Below, in pieces: positions 42,316-52,366 of a DNA stretch of 64,000 bases. A model generated the notes under the pieces. The model had not been told where the DNA came from. It did no database searches and was given only the letters and a program-made list of their open reading frames with translations. A program made the position numbers and the translations under genes. Positions within the stretch are counted from its first letter, which is position 1. Every line of letters starts with the position of its first letter. Location: positions 1-64,000 of the forward strand of contig JAJDVW010000096.1 of assembly GCA_022825925.1 (NCBI GenBank). Reading direction: 5' to 3'. Origin of the DNA: Pseudomonadales bacterium (lineage in GTDB: Bacteria; Pseudomonadota; Gammaproteobacteria; Pseudomonadales; Azotimanducaceae).

Positions 42316-42501
42316 GACAGCAAGGGCGACCACGGCACGGACGATGGCTACACCCGGTTACAGTGGGTCATCTCCACCGCGGAGCGGTTTTCGGTCGACT
42401 GCGTGAACGCTGCACATCGCGACAACGTCAGACTGATAGACGGCGACGAGTTCGCAAGAATGCTCCTGGACTCGGGCATCGAGCCGCTTCAGACGCTATG
42501 A
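42316..42501 (+). pseudogene. C-terminal fragment of an Mrr-type restriction endonuclease
   Basis: A frame ending at the stop 42499-42501 reads WVISTAERFSVDCVNAAHRD then NVRLIDGDEFARMLLDSGIE. This matches the end of the Mrr_cat fold, where a strand GxFITT...F is followed by a helix and xVxLIDGxxLAxLMIxxGV. The catalytic D...ExK region upstream is missing. Together with the soxG remnant it fills the 42117-42571 gap, where I see no intact gene. Confidence 0.6.
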
Positions 42502-42571
42502 CAAAGGGGCCCGGCAGCCCGCACTGACCCAAGTGTCCGCAGTCGATAGTGCACAGCGGATGGGATGGCCG

Positions 42572-43942
42572 TCAGGTCGCCAGCAGCTTGCCGGGGTTCA
42601 TCACGCCGTTCGGGTCGAAGACCCGTTTTACGCTCCGCATCAGGGCGATCTCCGCCGGGGAGCGCGAGAACGGGAGGAAGTCCCGTTTCAGCAGCCCCAC
42701 GCCGTGCTCCGCCGAGATGCTCCCCCGGCGGGCGCGCACCGCCTCGAAGAGCGCGGGGCTGATCCGGTGGCAGCGCTCGTAGAAAGCGTCGATGGAGAGG
42801 TCGTCCGGTTTCAGGATGTTGAGGTGCAGGTTCCCGTCGCCGATATGACCGTACCAGCAGACCTCGAGGTCCGGGTAGTGTTCGCCGACCATCCGGTCGA
42901 TGTCGTCGAGGAACTCCGGGACGTCCGAGATCCGCACCGACAGGTCGTTCTTGTACGGGGTGTGCGGAGCGATGCTCTCCGAGATGCCCTCGCGCAGCGT
43001 CCACAGCGCCTGCGCCTGCGCGTCCGAGCGGCTGACGACGCCGTCGCCGACCCAGCCCGCCGCCACGGTGGCCTCGAACGTCTCGAGCGCCGCTTCCTCG
43101 CCGGCCGCGTCGAACTCGAGCAGGGCGTAGTAGGGGGCGCGGGATGCGAACGGCCGCGGCACGTCCCGGTGCGCGAGTACGTGCCGCAGCGCCGACTCGG
43201 AGAAGAACTCGAAGGCGGAGAGCGTGACCGCGGCCTGGAAGCTCCGGAGGACGTCCAGCATGTCCGAGATGCGCTCGACGCCGAGGACCATCACCCGTTG
43301 CGGCGGTGGCGCCTCGAGCAGCCGGATGTCCGCCTCGACGACGAACCCGAGCGTGCCTTCCGCGCCGATGAAGAGGTGCCGCAGGTCGTATCCCGTCGCG
43401 TTCTTGACGAGGCCGTTGTTGCAGTCGAGCACCTCGCCGGCGCCGGTCACCACCTTGAGCCCCGCGATCCAGTCCCGGGTGAGACCGTAGCGGATGACCT
43501 TGATGCCGCCGGCGTTCGTCGCGATGTTGCCGCCGACCTGGCTCGACCCGCTCGACGCGAAGTCCACCGGGTAGAAGAGGCCGCGCTCCGCGGCGTACTC
43601 CTGCAGGATCGCGGTCACCACCCCGGTCTGGCACCGGACGACGCGGTCGACCGGGTTGAAGTCGAGCACGCGGTTCATGCGGTCGAAGGAGACGACCACC
43701 TCCCCGTTCGACGCCACCGCGCCGCCGGAGAGCCCGGTCCGTCCCCCCGAGGGGACGAGTGCGAAGCCGGCCTCGTTGGCGAGCCGCGTGACCGCGACGA
43801 CCTCCTCGACCGTCTCCGGAAACACCACCGCGCCCGGCGCGACCGGGAAGCCGCGGGTCCAGTCCACGCCCCACACGCCGAGGTCCTCGGTCGAGGTCCG
43901 CACGCGCTCGGCGGGGAAGATGTCTTCGAGGGCCTGCCTCAT
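42572..43942 (-). CDS. FAD-linked D-2-hydroxyacid dehydrogenase (GlcD/D2HGDH-like)
   Basis: This 456-residue protein of the vanillyl-alcohol-oxidase/GlcD family has the FAD-binding half PGAVVFPETVEEVVAVTRLANEAGFALVPSGGRTGLSGGAVAS, YPVDFASSGSSQVGGNIATNAGGIKVIRYG and LFIGAEGTLGFVVEADIRLL. The catalytic half has CWYGHIGDGNLHLNILKP and a C-terminal SISAEHGVGLLKRDFL...FDPNGVMNPGKLL. It oxidises a D-2-hydroxyacid such as D-lactate, glycolate or D-2-hydroxyglutarate, passing electrons to the respiratory chain. ATG 43942 overlaps the upstream hydrolase stop by four bases (ATGA). Confidence 0.88.
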   Translation of the reverse strand: MRQALEDIFPAERVRTSTEDLGVWGVDWTRGFPVAPGAVVFPETVEEVVAVTRLANEAGFALVPSGGRTGLSGGAVASNGEVVVSFDRMNRVLDFNPVDRVVRCQTGVVTAILQEYAAERGLFYPVDFASSGSSQVGGNIATNAGGIKVIRYGLTRDWIAGLKVVTGAGEVLDCNNGLVKNATGYDLRHLFIGAEGTLGFVVEADIRLLEAPPPQRVMVLGVERISDMLDVLRSFQAAVTLSAFEFFSESALRHVLAHRDVPRPFASRAPYYALLEFDAAGEEAALETFEATVAAGWVGDGVVSRSDAQAQALWTLREGISESIAPHTPYKNDLSVRISDVPEFLDDIDRMVGEHYPDLEVCWYGHIGDGNLHLNILKPDDLSIDAFYERCHRISPALFEAVRARRGSISAEHGVGLLKRDFLPFSRSPAEIALMRSVKRVFDPNGVMNPGKLLAT

Positions 43943-44859
43943 GCGGGGGAGTTTGTCGGAGTTGTCCCGCCAGCGGCAAGCGCGTCGGCGGCCAGGTACG
44001 GATCGAGGAACCGCCACATCCGCTCGCGCACGGCGGCAGTCTCGTTGACGAGATGGTGCCGCGCCTCCGGTATCTCGAGGAACTCGACCTCGAACAGGCG
44101 CCGCAGCACGGCGACGTTGTGGGGTCCGTCCACCGTCCCGTCGGTCCCGCCCTGCACCACGAGCACCCGGCGGCCGTTCCTCGGATAGGCCTCGAAGCGT
44201 TTCATCCAGGCCGCCATGGCGCCGACCCACTGGACGGGCAGGGCCCAGGTCTGCAGCGGGTCCCGCTTCAGGAAAGCCACGAAGTCCACATCCTCCGTGT
44301 TCCGAGGAGCACCGCGCGGGACTCGGGTCACGAACAGGCGAGCCGCGAGGTACGCGAGCCGCGCCATCCGCCAGGCGTTCGGCCGCACCAGCGGCGCGAA
44401 GAGGACCGCCTCGTCGAACGCCACGCCCCGGGGCCGCATGAAATACTCCATGACAACGGCGCCGCCCATGCTCTGGCCGAGTACGTGGCGCGGCGCCGGG
44501 AGTTCCGCGGATACGGCGGCCAGGACGGCTTCCAGCCCGTCGACATAGCGGTCGAAGGAGTCGACGGTCACGCGCTCCCCGGTCGACAGCCCATGCCCCT
44601 GGTGATCGTACGCCAGGACCCTGAGCCCCCGCGCCAGCAGGTAGCGAATCAGGTGACCGTAGAGCCCGACATGGTCGTAATAGCCGTGCACGACCACGGC
44701 CGCCCCACGCATTGCACCCCGCGGTTCGAAGAGTTGTGCGGCCAGCCGTTCCCCGCCAGCGTCCACCGCAAAGAATCGCTGCCCGAGATCGAGATCGTAA
44801 AAGCGCCGGTACTCCGGGGAGAACCCCGAAGCGGGATCGTAGGCGCCGCTACCGCGCAA
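43939..44859 (-). CDS. Alpha/beta hydrolase (lysophospholipase/monoacylglycerol lipase type)
   Basis: The 306-residue protein has GAAVVVHGYYDHVGLYGHLIRYLLARGLRVLAYDHQGHGLSTGERV (oxyanion loop and family signature), the nucleophile elbow LGQSMGGAV and VVQGGTDGTVDG plus EARHHLVNE for the Asp and His of the triad. It is the serine-aminopeptidase S33/Hydrolase_4 group, acting on mono- or lyso-lipids. The start is TTG 44859 behind a GGGGGA stretch; no ATG precedes the domain. It is coupled to the downstream flavoprotein. The 44860-44988 gap shows nothing. Confidence 0.82.
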   Translation of the reverse strand: MRGSGAYDPASGFSPEYRRFYDLDLGQRFFAVDAGGERLAAQLFEPRGAMRGAAVVVHGYYDHVGLYGHLIRYLLARGLRVLAYDHQGHGLSTGERVTVDSFDRYVDGLEAVLAAVSAELPAPRHVLGQSMGGAVVMEYFMRPRGVAFDEAVLFAPLVRPNAWRMARLAYLAARLFVTRVPRGAPRNTEDVDFVAFLKRDPLQTWALPVQWVGAMAAWMKRFEAYPRNGRRVLVVQGGTDGTVDGPHNVAVLRRLFEVEFLEIPEARHHLVNETAAVRERMWRFLDPYLAADALAAGGTTPTNSPA

Positions 44860-44988
44860 GAGCCGTCCCCCGCCGTGTCGTTCCGCCGGAAACCGGGTCG
44901 TACCCCCTCGTCCGCCACGGATGCCCGGAAGCCATGGTCGCCATCGTGAACGACATCGGCCGACTTGTCGAACACGGCCCGGACCAGC

Positions 44989-45822
44989 TCACTCTCGCCG
45001 AATGCGCACGAAACTCGCAAAGCGCGGGATCCCGCGGTCGGTGGTACCGGTGTACTTGTACGTTACCGTCGCACCGACGGGCGGCGGTTTCCGTCGCTGC
45101 GCATCGGTGAAGCCGGTGCCGAGCCTGAAGCGGCGCCCGTCCGGCGTCTCGACGACGAGCGAACCCATCATGCCGGTGTACTTGCCGTTGCCCGGGAGGT
45201 GGGCCACGACGACCGCCTCCGCATCCTCGTAGGTCTTGAGCTTCAGGAGGTCGTCGCCACGACCGGACCGGTAGGGCGAGCGCCCGTCGCGGAGCATCAG
45301 GCCCTCCCCGCCGGCGGCGACGACACGTTGCAACGTGGCCATGAGCTCAGTCTCGCCGGAGACGCGAGACTGCTCGATCAGACGGATCCGCGCCGGCGGC
45401 GCACCGGCGAGTAGCCGCCGCAGCCGGCGCAGGCGTTCGTCGAACGGCGCCGATGATCCCGGCAGGTCAAAGACCATGAACCGGATGCGTCCCCAGGCGG
45501 TGTCGTCCGGCGTTTGCCGACGGACGGCCCCGGACACCGCCTCGAACGTTCCGCGGCCCATCCACAACTCACCGTCCAGCGCGTCCTCCGGGAACCCTTC
45601 GACGAACCAGGCCGGCGCATTGAAGCGGTTGCCGCGACGCGAGTACAGCGCGGCGCCGTCCCACCGGGCGCGGATGCCGTCGAGCTTCTCGCTAACCCAA
45701 TAGTGTTCGAGATCCAAACCGCCGCGATAGACCCCGGCAAGCGAGGGGGCGGGGGCCTGCGCGGCGAGCACGGGGGCGCACGACAACAGGCCGAGAGCCA
45801 GCGCGGCAATCCGTCGGAACAT
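44989..45822 (-). CDS. Secreted ATP-dependent DNA ligase (LigE type)
   Basis: This 277-residue protein has a signal peptide (MFRRIAALALGLLSCAPVLAAQA), then a minimal ATP-dependent ligase. The adenylated lysine is K46 in SEKLDGIRARWDG; ALDGELWMG, FMVFDLPG, GGEGLMLRDG and LLKLKTYEDAEAVVV are motifs III, IIIa, IV and V. A compact OB domain follows, ending in TVTYKYTG...GIPRFASFVRIR. Such periplasmic ligases (Lig E) are found in Neisseria, Vibrio and other Proteobacteria and are thought to act on extracellular or incoming DNA. ATG 45822 has GGAGAAG upstream and was preferred to ATG 45837. Confidence 0.88.
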   Translation of the reverse strand: MFRRIAALALGLLSCAPVLAAQAPAPSLAGVYRGGLDLEHYWVSEKLDGIRARWDGAALYSRRGNRFNAPAWFVEGFPEDALDGELWMGRGTFEAVSGAVRRQTPDDTAWGRIRFMVFDLPGSSAPFDERLRRLRRLLAGAPPARIRLIEQSRVSGETELMATLQRVVAAGGEGLMLRDGRSPYRSGRGDDLLKLKTYEDAEAVVVAHLPGNGKYTGMMGSLVVETPDGRRFRLGTGFTDAQRRKPPPVGATVTYKYTGTTDRGIPRFASFVRIRRE

Positions 45823-46061
45823 GGTGCTTCTCCACAAATCGCATCAGCCACTTTGCGCCCTCCCGGGCCGCCCAAAAAGAGCGAACCCCCCCTTCCGCTT
45901 GTAGGAAATCGTCCCGACGGCAAGGTCGCCCTGTCGTCGGGCGCGACGGTGCCGCCCGAGAACGCAGTGGAACCGACCGCGGCGCGACCGGAATCCGGGC
46001 AGCCGGGCGATGGGCTCCGACCTGAATGGGGGACGCCGCCAGCCCGCGCGTCCGCGGCCGC

Positions 46062-47216
46062 TTACCGCGCGCGCGCTTCGAGGATTTCGACGGCGGGTAG
46101 CGTCCGTCCTTCAACCAGCTCCAGGAAGGCGCCGCCGCCGGTCGAGATGTAGGAGATCCCGTCACGGACCCCGTACTTGTCGATCGCCGCGATGGTGTCG
46201 CCGCCGCCGGCGAGAGAAAAGGCATCGCTCCCGGCGACCGCTTCGGCGACGACGCGCGTGCCCTCGCCGAACTGGTCGTACTCGAACACGCCGAGCGGTC
46301 CGTTCCAGAGGATGGTGCCGGCCTCCGCAAGCACCTGCCCGAAAGACCGTGCCGTCACCGGGCCGACGTCGAGAATCCTTTCCGCGGGTCGGACCTCGTC
46401 GGCCCCCCGCAGCACCGCTGTCGCGTCCGGCCCGCTCTCCGCAGCCGTCATCACGTCCACGGGCACCGGCACATCGACCTTGTCCGCGATGCGTGCCGCG
46501 ATGTCGACCTGGTCTTGTTCCACCAGGGACGCGCCCACCGACCGTCCGGCGGCGAGCAGGAACGTGTTCGCGATGCCGCCGCCTACCAGCATCCGGTCCG
46601 CCGCGTCGGCGAGGGACTCGAGCACGGCGAGCTTGGTCGAGACCTTCGCCCCGCCCACGATGGCGACGAGCGGCCGTGCCGGGGACTCGAGCGCGCGATG
46701 CAGGGCTTCGATCTCTCCGGCGAGCAGCGGTCCGGCGCAGGCGACCCGGGCGTACTTCGCGACGCCGTGTGTCGAGGCGTGCGCGCGGTGGGCGGTCGCG
46801 AATGCGTCCATGACATAGACATCGCAGGACGCGGCCATGCGCTTCGCCAGGGCATCGTCGTTCGCCTTCTCTCCGGGCTCGAACCGGACGTTCTCGAGGA
46901 CGACGACCTCGCCGGGGGCGATCTCGGCGTCGTACCGCCCCTCCGGAACCAGGCGTACCGGGCGACCGAGCCGCTCGCCAAGCGCATCCGCCACCGGGGC
47001 GAGGGAGAACGCCGGATCGACCACGCCCTCGGTGGGGCGTCCGAGATGCGACATGACCATCACGGACGCGCCCTGCTCCGCGCATGCCACGATCGTTGGG
47101 ACCGCCGCTTCGATGCGCGCGGCATTGGCGACCCGGCCATCGTCGAGCGGGACGTTCAGGTCTTCCCGGATGAGCACGCGCTTGCCGGCCAGGGGCACGT
47201 CGCCCATCAGGATCAT
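46062..47216 (-). CDS. pgk: Phosphoglycerate kinase
   Basis: This 384-residue enzyme transfers phosphate between 1,3-bisphosphoglycerate and ADP. It has [36 protein letters not shown], the hinge [24 protein letters not shown] and a Gly-rich end ([12 protein letters not shown]...[15 protein letters not shown]). ATG 47216 forms an ATGA overlap with the tkt stop; GTG 47222 and ATG 47207 are alternatives. gapA, which normally sits between tkt and pgk in gammaproteobacteria, is absent here. Confidence 0.95.
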   Translation of the reverse strand: MILMGDVPLAGKRVLIREDLNVPLDDGRVANAARIEAAVPTIVACAEQGASVMVMSHLGRPTEGVVDPAFSLAPVADALGERLGRPVRLVPEGRYDAEIAPGEVVVLENVRFEPGEKANDDALAKRMAASCDVYVMDAFATAHRAHASTHGVAKYARVACAGPLLAGEIEALHRALESPARPLVAIVGGAKVSTKLAVLESLADAADRMLVGGGIANTFLLAAGRSVGASLVEQDQVDIAARIADKVDVPVPVDVMTAAESGPDATAVLRGADEVRPAERILDVGPVTARSFGQVLAEAGTILWNGPLGVFEYDQFGEGTRVVAEAVAGSDAFSLAGGGDTIAAIDKYGVRDGISYISTGGGAFLELVEGRTLPAVEILEARAR

Positions 47217-49206
47217 GGGCACCGCGCCGCGACCTCCCGGATGGCCTGGGCCACCGCTTCGGCGTGGATCCCCATGGCTTCCATCGCGACGCCCCCCGGC
47301 GCGGAGACGCCGAAGGTCTCGACCCCGACGACCGCTCCGTCCAGCCCTACGAAGCGGTACCAGTAGTCCGGATGACCCGCCTCCACGGCTACCCGGCGGC
47401 GGCAGGCCGCGGGCAGCACGGATTCGCGGTAGTCCGCGTCCTGGGCCAGGAAAACGTCCACGCTCGGCATCGACACGACGCGCACGCCGCGCCCCGCGTC
47501 GCCGAGCTGCGCGGCCGCCTCGACCGCCAGTTCCACCTCGGACCCGGTCGCGATGACCACGACATCGAGGTCGCCGGTCTCCCGTCGCAGGACGTAGCCC
47601 CCTCGCTCGATCGGCGCCGCCGCCTCCCGGGGCTGGCAGGCCGTCTTCACCGCGTGAGCGCCAGGGCCGTCGGCCCGTTGGTCCGCGCCAGCGCCGCGGC
47701 CCAGGCGTAGGCGGTTTCCACCGCGTCGCACGGCCGCCACAGCGAAAGGTTCGGAGTGGTACGCAGGTTCGTGAGTTGCTCGACGGGCTGGTGCGTCGGC
47801 CCGTCCTCGCCGAGCCCGACGCTGTCGTGGGTGTAGACCAGGACGTTGCGGATGCCCATGAGCGCCGCGAGCCGCACGGCGTTGCGCGCGTACTCCATGA
47901 ACACGAGGAAGGTGCCCGAGTACGGGATCAGTCCCCCGTGCAGCGCGATGCCGTTGGCGATCGCCGTCATGCCGAACTCGCGCACCCCGAAGTTGAGGTA
48001 GCGTCCGCCCTCGTGCAGCCATCCGGCTCCCGACCACTGCGTGCCGTTGGACCCGGTGAGGTCGGCGGACCCGCCGAGCAGTTCCGGGATGGACGGGCCG
48101 AGCACGTCGAGGCAGGCCTGGGACGCCTTGCGGGTCTCGATGGGCGTTCCGGCGGACTGAGCTTGCGCGGCGTACGCCAGCAGCCGCTGGCGCCAGCCCG
48201 CCGGCAGCGTCCCGCCCATGCGCCGCTCGAACTCCTCCGCGAGTTCCGGGAACGCCTCCCGGTAGCGCTCGAGCAGGTCCGCCCACTCCCCTTCCAGGAC
48301 GGCGCCCTCGGGACGCATGTCCCAGTCCCGGTACACCTCGCGGGGAATCTCGAACGGCGGGAAGCCCCAGTTGAGCCGCCGCCGGGTCGCGGCGACCTCG
48401 CCCGCGCCCAACGCCGCCCCGTGGGCCGCGGCGGTCCCCTGCTTCGCCGGCGCGCCGAAGCCGATGACCGTCCGGCAGCAGATCAGCGTGGGCCGGCCGT
48501 CTTCCTCGACCGCCGCCGCCAGCGCCTCCCGCACGCTGTCCGGGTCGTGGCCGTCCACGTCCCGCACGACGTGCCACCCGTAGGCTTCGAAGCGGGCCGC
48601 GACGTCTTCGGTGTGCCAGTGCCGCGTCTCGCCGTCGATGGAGATGCCGTTGTCGTCGTAGAGGCAGGCGAGCTTGCCAAGGCCCAGGGTGCCGGCGAGG
48701 GACGCCGCTTCGTGCGTCACCCCCTCCATCATGCAGCCGTCGCCCGCGAGCACCCACGTGCGGTGGTCCACCACGGGGAGGCCGTCACGATTGAACTCCC
48801 GCGCCAGCAGCGACTCCGCCAGCGCCATGCCCACCCCGTTCGCGAGGCCCTGGCCCAGCGGGCCGGTCGTCGTCTCGATGCCCGGGCAGATGCCGTACTC
48901 CGGGTGTCCCGCCGTCTTCGAGTGTAACTGCCGGAAGGCGCGGAGGTCGTCGAGGCTGACGTCGTAGCCCGTCAGGTGCAGCACGGCGTAGAGCAGCATC
49001 GAGCCGTGACCGTTCGACATGACGAGCCGGTCCCGGTTCCACCAGTGGGGATTGGACGGGTTGTGCCGCAGCACCTCGCGCCACAGCACCTCGGCTAAGT
49101 CCGCGAGGCCCATCGGCGCGCCGGGATGGCCGCTCTTCGCCTTCTCCACCGCGTCCATGGCCAGCGCACGCACGGCGTTCGCCCGATCCGTTCGGGAGGA
49201 GGGCAT
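47213..49206 (-). CDS. tkt: Transketolase, interrupted by a single-base frameshift
   Basis: This thiamine-diphosphate enzyme of the pentose phosphate pathway starts at ATG 49206 ([38 protein letters not shown]) and has [57 protein letters not shown] and [11 protein letters not shown]. The frame then hits TGA at 47649-47647. The missing C-terminal domain continues in another frame ([36 protein letters not shown] ... [17 protein letters not shown]) to 47213. One lost base near 47647 explains it; the total, 1994 bases, is one short of 665 codons. It may be a sequencing error, a recent mutation or, less likely, programmed -1 frameshifting; I see no slippery heptamer. Confidence 0.88.
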
Positions 49207-49325
49207 GGGGGTCTCTCGAGTGTTCCGCAGGCGCTCGTAGTATCTCATTTTTCGGCGCGCGGACCCGGCGTTTCGACGCGCCGATGACGCGCCGCGGCGC
49301 CCCGGTGGCCGCCCGGTCGGTGCGC

Positions 49326-49331
49326 TACAAT
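49326..49331 (+). promoter_or_regulatory. Candidate -10 box of metK
   Basis: TACAAT in GCGCTACAATGCGCG lies 27 bases before the metK ATG, flanked by GCGC on both sides. No clear -35. No SAM-riboswitch-like leader fits in the remaining 20 bases. Confidence 0.45.
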
Positions 49332-49357
49332 GCGCGCCCCACTGCCTGGGCGGGTCG

Positions 49358-50509
49358 ATGTCCGAGTTCAGCGTCTTCACTTCCGAGTCCGTGTCCGAGG
49401 GCCATCCCGACAAGATGGCGGACCAGATTTCGGACGCGGTGCTCGACGCGATGCTGGAGCAGGACGCGGAGTCGCGCGTCGCCTGCGAGACGCTGATCAA
49501 GGACGGCCTCGTGGTGCTCGGCGGCGAGATCCGCTCGGGGGCACAGGTAGACATCGACCGCCTGACGCGCCGCGTGATCGAGGAGATCGGCTACGACGAC
49601 ATCGCCCTCGGGTTCGACCCGAAGAGCTGCGCGGTCGTCAACGCCTTAGGGCTCCAGTCCACGGACATCGCCATGGGCGTGGACGCGACGGAGGACCGCG
49701 AACAGGGGGCGGGCGACCAGGGCCTGATGTTCGGCTACGCCACCAACGAGACCGACGTGCTCATGCCGGCGCCGATCACCTACGCCCACCGTCTCATGGA
49801 GCAGCAGGCGAAAGCCCGCCGCAACTCCCTCTCCTTCCTCGGCCCCGACGCAAAGAGCCAGCTCACGTTCCAGTACGACGACGGCCAGCCCGTGGGGGTG
49901 AACACGGTCGTCCTCTCCACCCAGCATGCCGCGGACGTCGCGCGAGGCGATCTCGAGGAAGCGGTGATGGAGGAGATCGTCAAGCCCGTCCTGCCGGGCA
50001 ACTGGCTCACCCGGGAGACCCGGGTCCACATCAATCCCACGGGCAGTTTCGTCATCGGCGGACCGCTGGGCGACTGCGGCGTCACCGGACGCAAGATCAT
50101 CGTCGACACCTACGGCGGCATGGCGCGTCACGGCGGCGGCGCCTTCTCCGGCAAGGACCCTTCCAAGGTGGACCGTTCGGCGGCCTACGCCAGCCGCTAC
50201 GTCGCCAAGAACATCGTGGCGGCGGGCCTCGCGGACCGTTGCGAGCTGCAGGTCAGCTACGCCATCGGCATCGCCGAGCCGACCTCCATCGCCATCGACA
50301 CCTTCGGCACCGGCAGGATCGACGACGAGCGCATCGTTCGACTCGTACGCGAGCACTTCGACCTGCGGCCCCGGGGGCTCATCGAGATGCTCGACCTGAA
50401 GCGGCCGATCTACCGCGGTACGGCGGCCTACGGGCACTTCGGGCGAACCGGGGACGAGTTCACATGGGAACGGACCGACAAGGCGGAAGCCCTGGCCGCG
50501 GCGCTGTAG
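49358..50509 (+). CDS. metK: S-adenosylmethionine synthetase
   Basis: This 383-residue enzyme makes S-adenosylmethionine from methionine and ATP. It has [25 protein letters not shown] (ATP/Mg site), [18 protein letters not shown] (signature 1), [20 protein letters not shown] (signature 2) and [16 protein letters not shown]. The 3' end overlaps metF by 46 bases. In many gammaproteobacteria metK is followed by ahcY; here it is joined directly to metF, linking SAM synthesis to methyl-folate supply. Confidence 0.96.
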   Translation: MSEFSVFTSESVSEGHPDKMADQISDAVLDAMLEQDAESRVACETLIKDGLVVLGGEIRSGAQVDIDRLTRRVIEEIGYDDIALGFDPKSCAVVNALGLQSTDIAMGVDATEDREQGAGDQGLMFGYATNETDVLMPAPITYAHRLMEQQAKARRNSLSFLGPDAKSQLTFQYDDGQPVGVNTVVLSTQHAADVARGDLEEAVMEEIVKPVLPGNWLTRETRVHINPTGSFVIGGPLGDCGVTGRKIIVDTYGGMARHGGGAFSGKDPSKVDRSAAYASRYVAKNIVAAGLADRCELQVSYAIGIAEPTSIAIDTFGTGRIDDERIVRLVREHFDLRPRGLIEMLDLKRPIYRGTAAYGHFGRTGDEFTWERTDKAEALAAAL

Positions 50510-51372
50510 CGCGGACGCCGCCACGCCGTCTCAGCTTCGAGTTCTTCCCGCCGAAGACGGACCGGGGCCGCGCCAACCTCTTGCGCACCGCACGGCGGCT
50601 GCGCCAGGGGGGCGGCGACGCCGCCGAATTCTGCTCCGTCACCTACGGCGCCGGGGGCTCGACCCGGACCGGGACGTTCGAAGCCGTGCGCGCGCTCCGG
50701 GAAGGGGGCATCAACGCGGTGCCGCACCTGTCCTGGGGCGCGGACCCGGCCGCCGCGGTACGCAAGGTCCTGGCCCGCTACCGCGAACTCGGCGTAGACC
50801 GCATCGTCGCGCTGCGCGGCGACATTCCCTCCGGCGTGGGACCGCGCAGCCGGATGCACCACGCGGTGGATCTCGTGCGGCTCGTCCGCGAGACCGAGGA
50901 CCACCGCTTCCGGATCGAGGTGGCGGCCTATCCCGAGGTCCATCCGGACGCCCCGTCTCCCGAGGCCGACCTCGACTACCTCAAGGAGAAGGTCGACGCC
51001 GGCGCCGACGGCTGCATCACGCAGTACTTCTACCACCCGGAGAGCTACTTCTACTTCGTCGACCGCTGCCGGGCCCGGGGCATCGACGCCCGGATCGTCC
51101 CCGGGATCATGCCGATCACGAACTACGAAGGTCTGATACGCTTCTCGGACGCCTGCGGCGCCGACATCCCGCGCTGGATCCGGCTGCGGCTCGAGGCCTA
51201 CCGGGACGACGAAGCGTCGCTCCGCGCCTTCGGGACGGACGTCGTGACGCGTCTCTGCGAGCGCCTGCTGGACAACGGGGCGCCCGGCCTGCATTTCTAC
51301 ACGCTGAACAAGGCCCCGCCGACCCTGGCCATCGCCGGGAATCTCGGGCTTGCCGGGAACGCGGCGGACTGA
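50464..51372 (+). CDS. metF: Methylenetetrahydrofolate reductase
   Basis: This 302-residue FAD enzyme reduces methylene-THF to methyl-THF for methionine synthesis. It has [103 protein letters not shown] and [10 protein letters not shown]. The only in-frame start before the conserved region is ATG 50464, which lies 46 bases inside metK with GGGGACGAG upstream; no GTG or TTG is available after the metK stop. It is the canonical MetF, distinct from the divergent MetF-like half of the Fhs fusion at 30.5 kb. Confidence 0.94.
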   Translation: MGTDRQGGSPGRGAVARTPPRRLSFEFFPPKTDRGRANLLRTARRLRQGGGDAAEFCSVTYGAGGSTRTGTFEAVRALREGGINAVPHLSWGADPAAAVRKVLARYRELGVDRIVALRGDIPSGVGPRSRMHHAVDLVRLVRETEDHRFRIEVAAYPEVHPDAPSPEADLDYLKEKVDAGADGCITQYFYHPESYFYFVDRCRARGIDARIVPGIMPITNYEGLIRFSDACGADIPRWIRLRLEAYRDDEASLRAFGTDVVTRLCERLLDNGAPGLHFYTLNKAPPTLAIAGNLGLAGNAAD

Positions 51373-51385
51373 CCCGGGCACGAAG

Positions 51386-52366
51386 ATGGTCCACGTCGCC
51401 TTCCTGATCGACCCCGTCGCCACGCTGAACCTCAAGAAGGACAGCACCCTGGCCATGGTGCGCGCCGCCCTCCGGCGCGGCTGGCGCGTGAGCTGTTTCG
51501 GGCAGGCGGACTTCGCCTGGAGGAACGACACGCCCCGCGCGGTCCTGCGGGAGCTGATCCTCGATGCCGGGTTCCTCGAAGCCCTGGATCCGGAGCGGGC
51601 GCCGGCGCAGTGGTACGGACTCGGTGCGCCGGAAGAGGTCGATTTCTCCACGGTGGACCTCGTGATGATGCGCAAGGACCCGCCCTTCGACATGGAGTAC
51701 ATCTACGCGACGTACTTCCTCGAACACGTGAAAGCGCGCGGCACCCCGGTGGTGAACGACCCGCGGAGCCTGCGCGACTGCAACGAGAAGTTCTTCGCCA
51801 CCTGGTTTCCGGAGTGCACGCCGCCCCTCGTGATCGCCAGGCGCGCCGAGCCGCTGCTCGACTTCCACGCCGAACACGGGGACGTGGTCTTCAAGCCCCT
51901 CGACGGCATGGGCGGCACGAACATCTTCCGCGCGCGGCCGGACGACCCGAACCTGCGCGTGATCATCGAGAACCTGACGGAACTCGGCCGCCGCCAGATC
52001 ATGGCGCAACGCTACCTGCCCGAGATCGTCGAGGGCGACAAGCGCATCCTCGTGATCGACGGCGAGCCCGTGGAGTACGCCCTGGCGCGCATCCCGCAGC
52101 AGGGCGAGTCCCGCGGCAATCTGGCCGCCGGCGGCGCCGGCGTCGGGCGCCCGCTCACCGACCGGGACCGCTACATCGCCGGCCGGGTGGGCCCCGAGCT
52201 GAAACGCCGGGGCATCCTGTTCGCCGGCATCGACGTGATCGGCGACTACCTCACCGAGATCAACGTCACCTGCCCGACCTGCGTCCGCGAACTCGACGCG
52301 CAGTTCTCCCTCGACATCGGCGGGATGCTGATGGACCGCCTGGCGGAGCGCTTCGCGCTGCGATGA
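51386..52366 (+). CDS. gshB: Glutathione synthetase
   Basis: This 326-residue ATP-grasp enzyme adds glycine to gamma-glutamylcysteine. It has VAFLIDPVATLNLKKDSTLAMVRAALRRGW, MMRKDPPFDMEYIYATYFLE, NDPRSLRDCNEKFFATWFPE, VVFKPLDGMGGTNIFRA, MAQRYLPEIVEGDKRILVIDGEPV and GIDVIGDYLTEINVTCPT. It starts 13 bases after metF and overlaps tonB by four bases (ATGA). The gshB-tonB pairing is typical of gammaproteobacteria. Confidence 0.96.
   Translation: MVHVAFLIDPVATLNLKKDSTLAMVRAALRRGWRVSCFGQADFAWRNDTPRAVLRELILDAGFLEALDPERAPAQWYGLGAPEEVDFSTVDLVMMRKDPPFDMEYIYATYFLEHVKARGTPVVNDPRSLRDCNEKFFATWFPECTPPLVIARRAEPLLDFHAEHGDVVFKPLDGMGGTNIFRARPDDPNLRVIIENLTELGRRQIMAQRYLPEIVEGDKRILVIDGEPVEYALARIPQQGESRGNLAAGGAGVGRPLTDRDRYIAGRVGPELKRRGILFAGIDVIGDYLTEINVTCPTCVRELDAQFSLDIGGMLMDRLAERFALR

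Noticed and set aside
44860-44988. Possible small gene between the DNA ligase and the alpha/beta hydrolase
   Set aside because: A minus-strand frame exists but has no start signal or similarity I can name, and it continues into the hydrolase gene in the wrong frame.
45913-45941. Hairpin CCCGACG...CGTCGGG upstream of ligE
   Set aside because: A 7-bp stem with a 15-base loop and no U-run; common by chance at this G+C content.
49207-49357. SAM or SAH riboswitch upstream of metK
   Set aside because: The 150-base divergent gap has a -10-like box 27 bases from the start codon and no aptamer-like conserved core.
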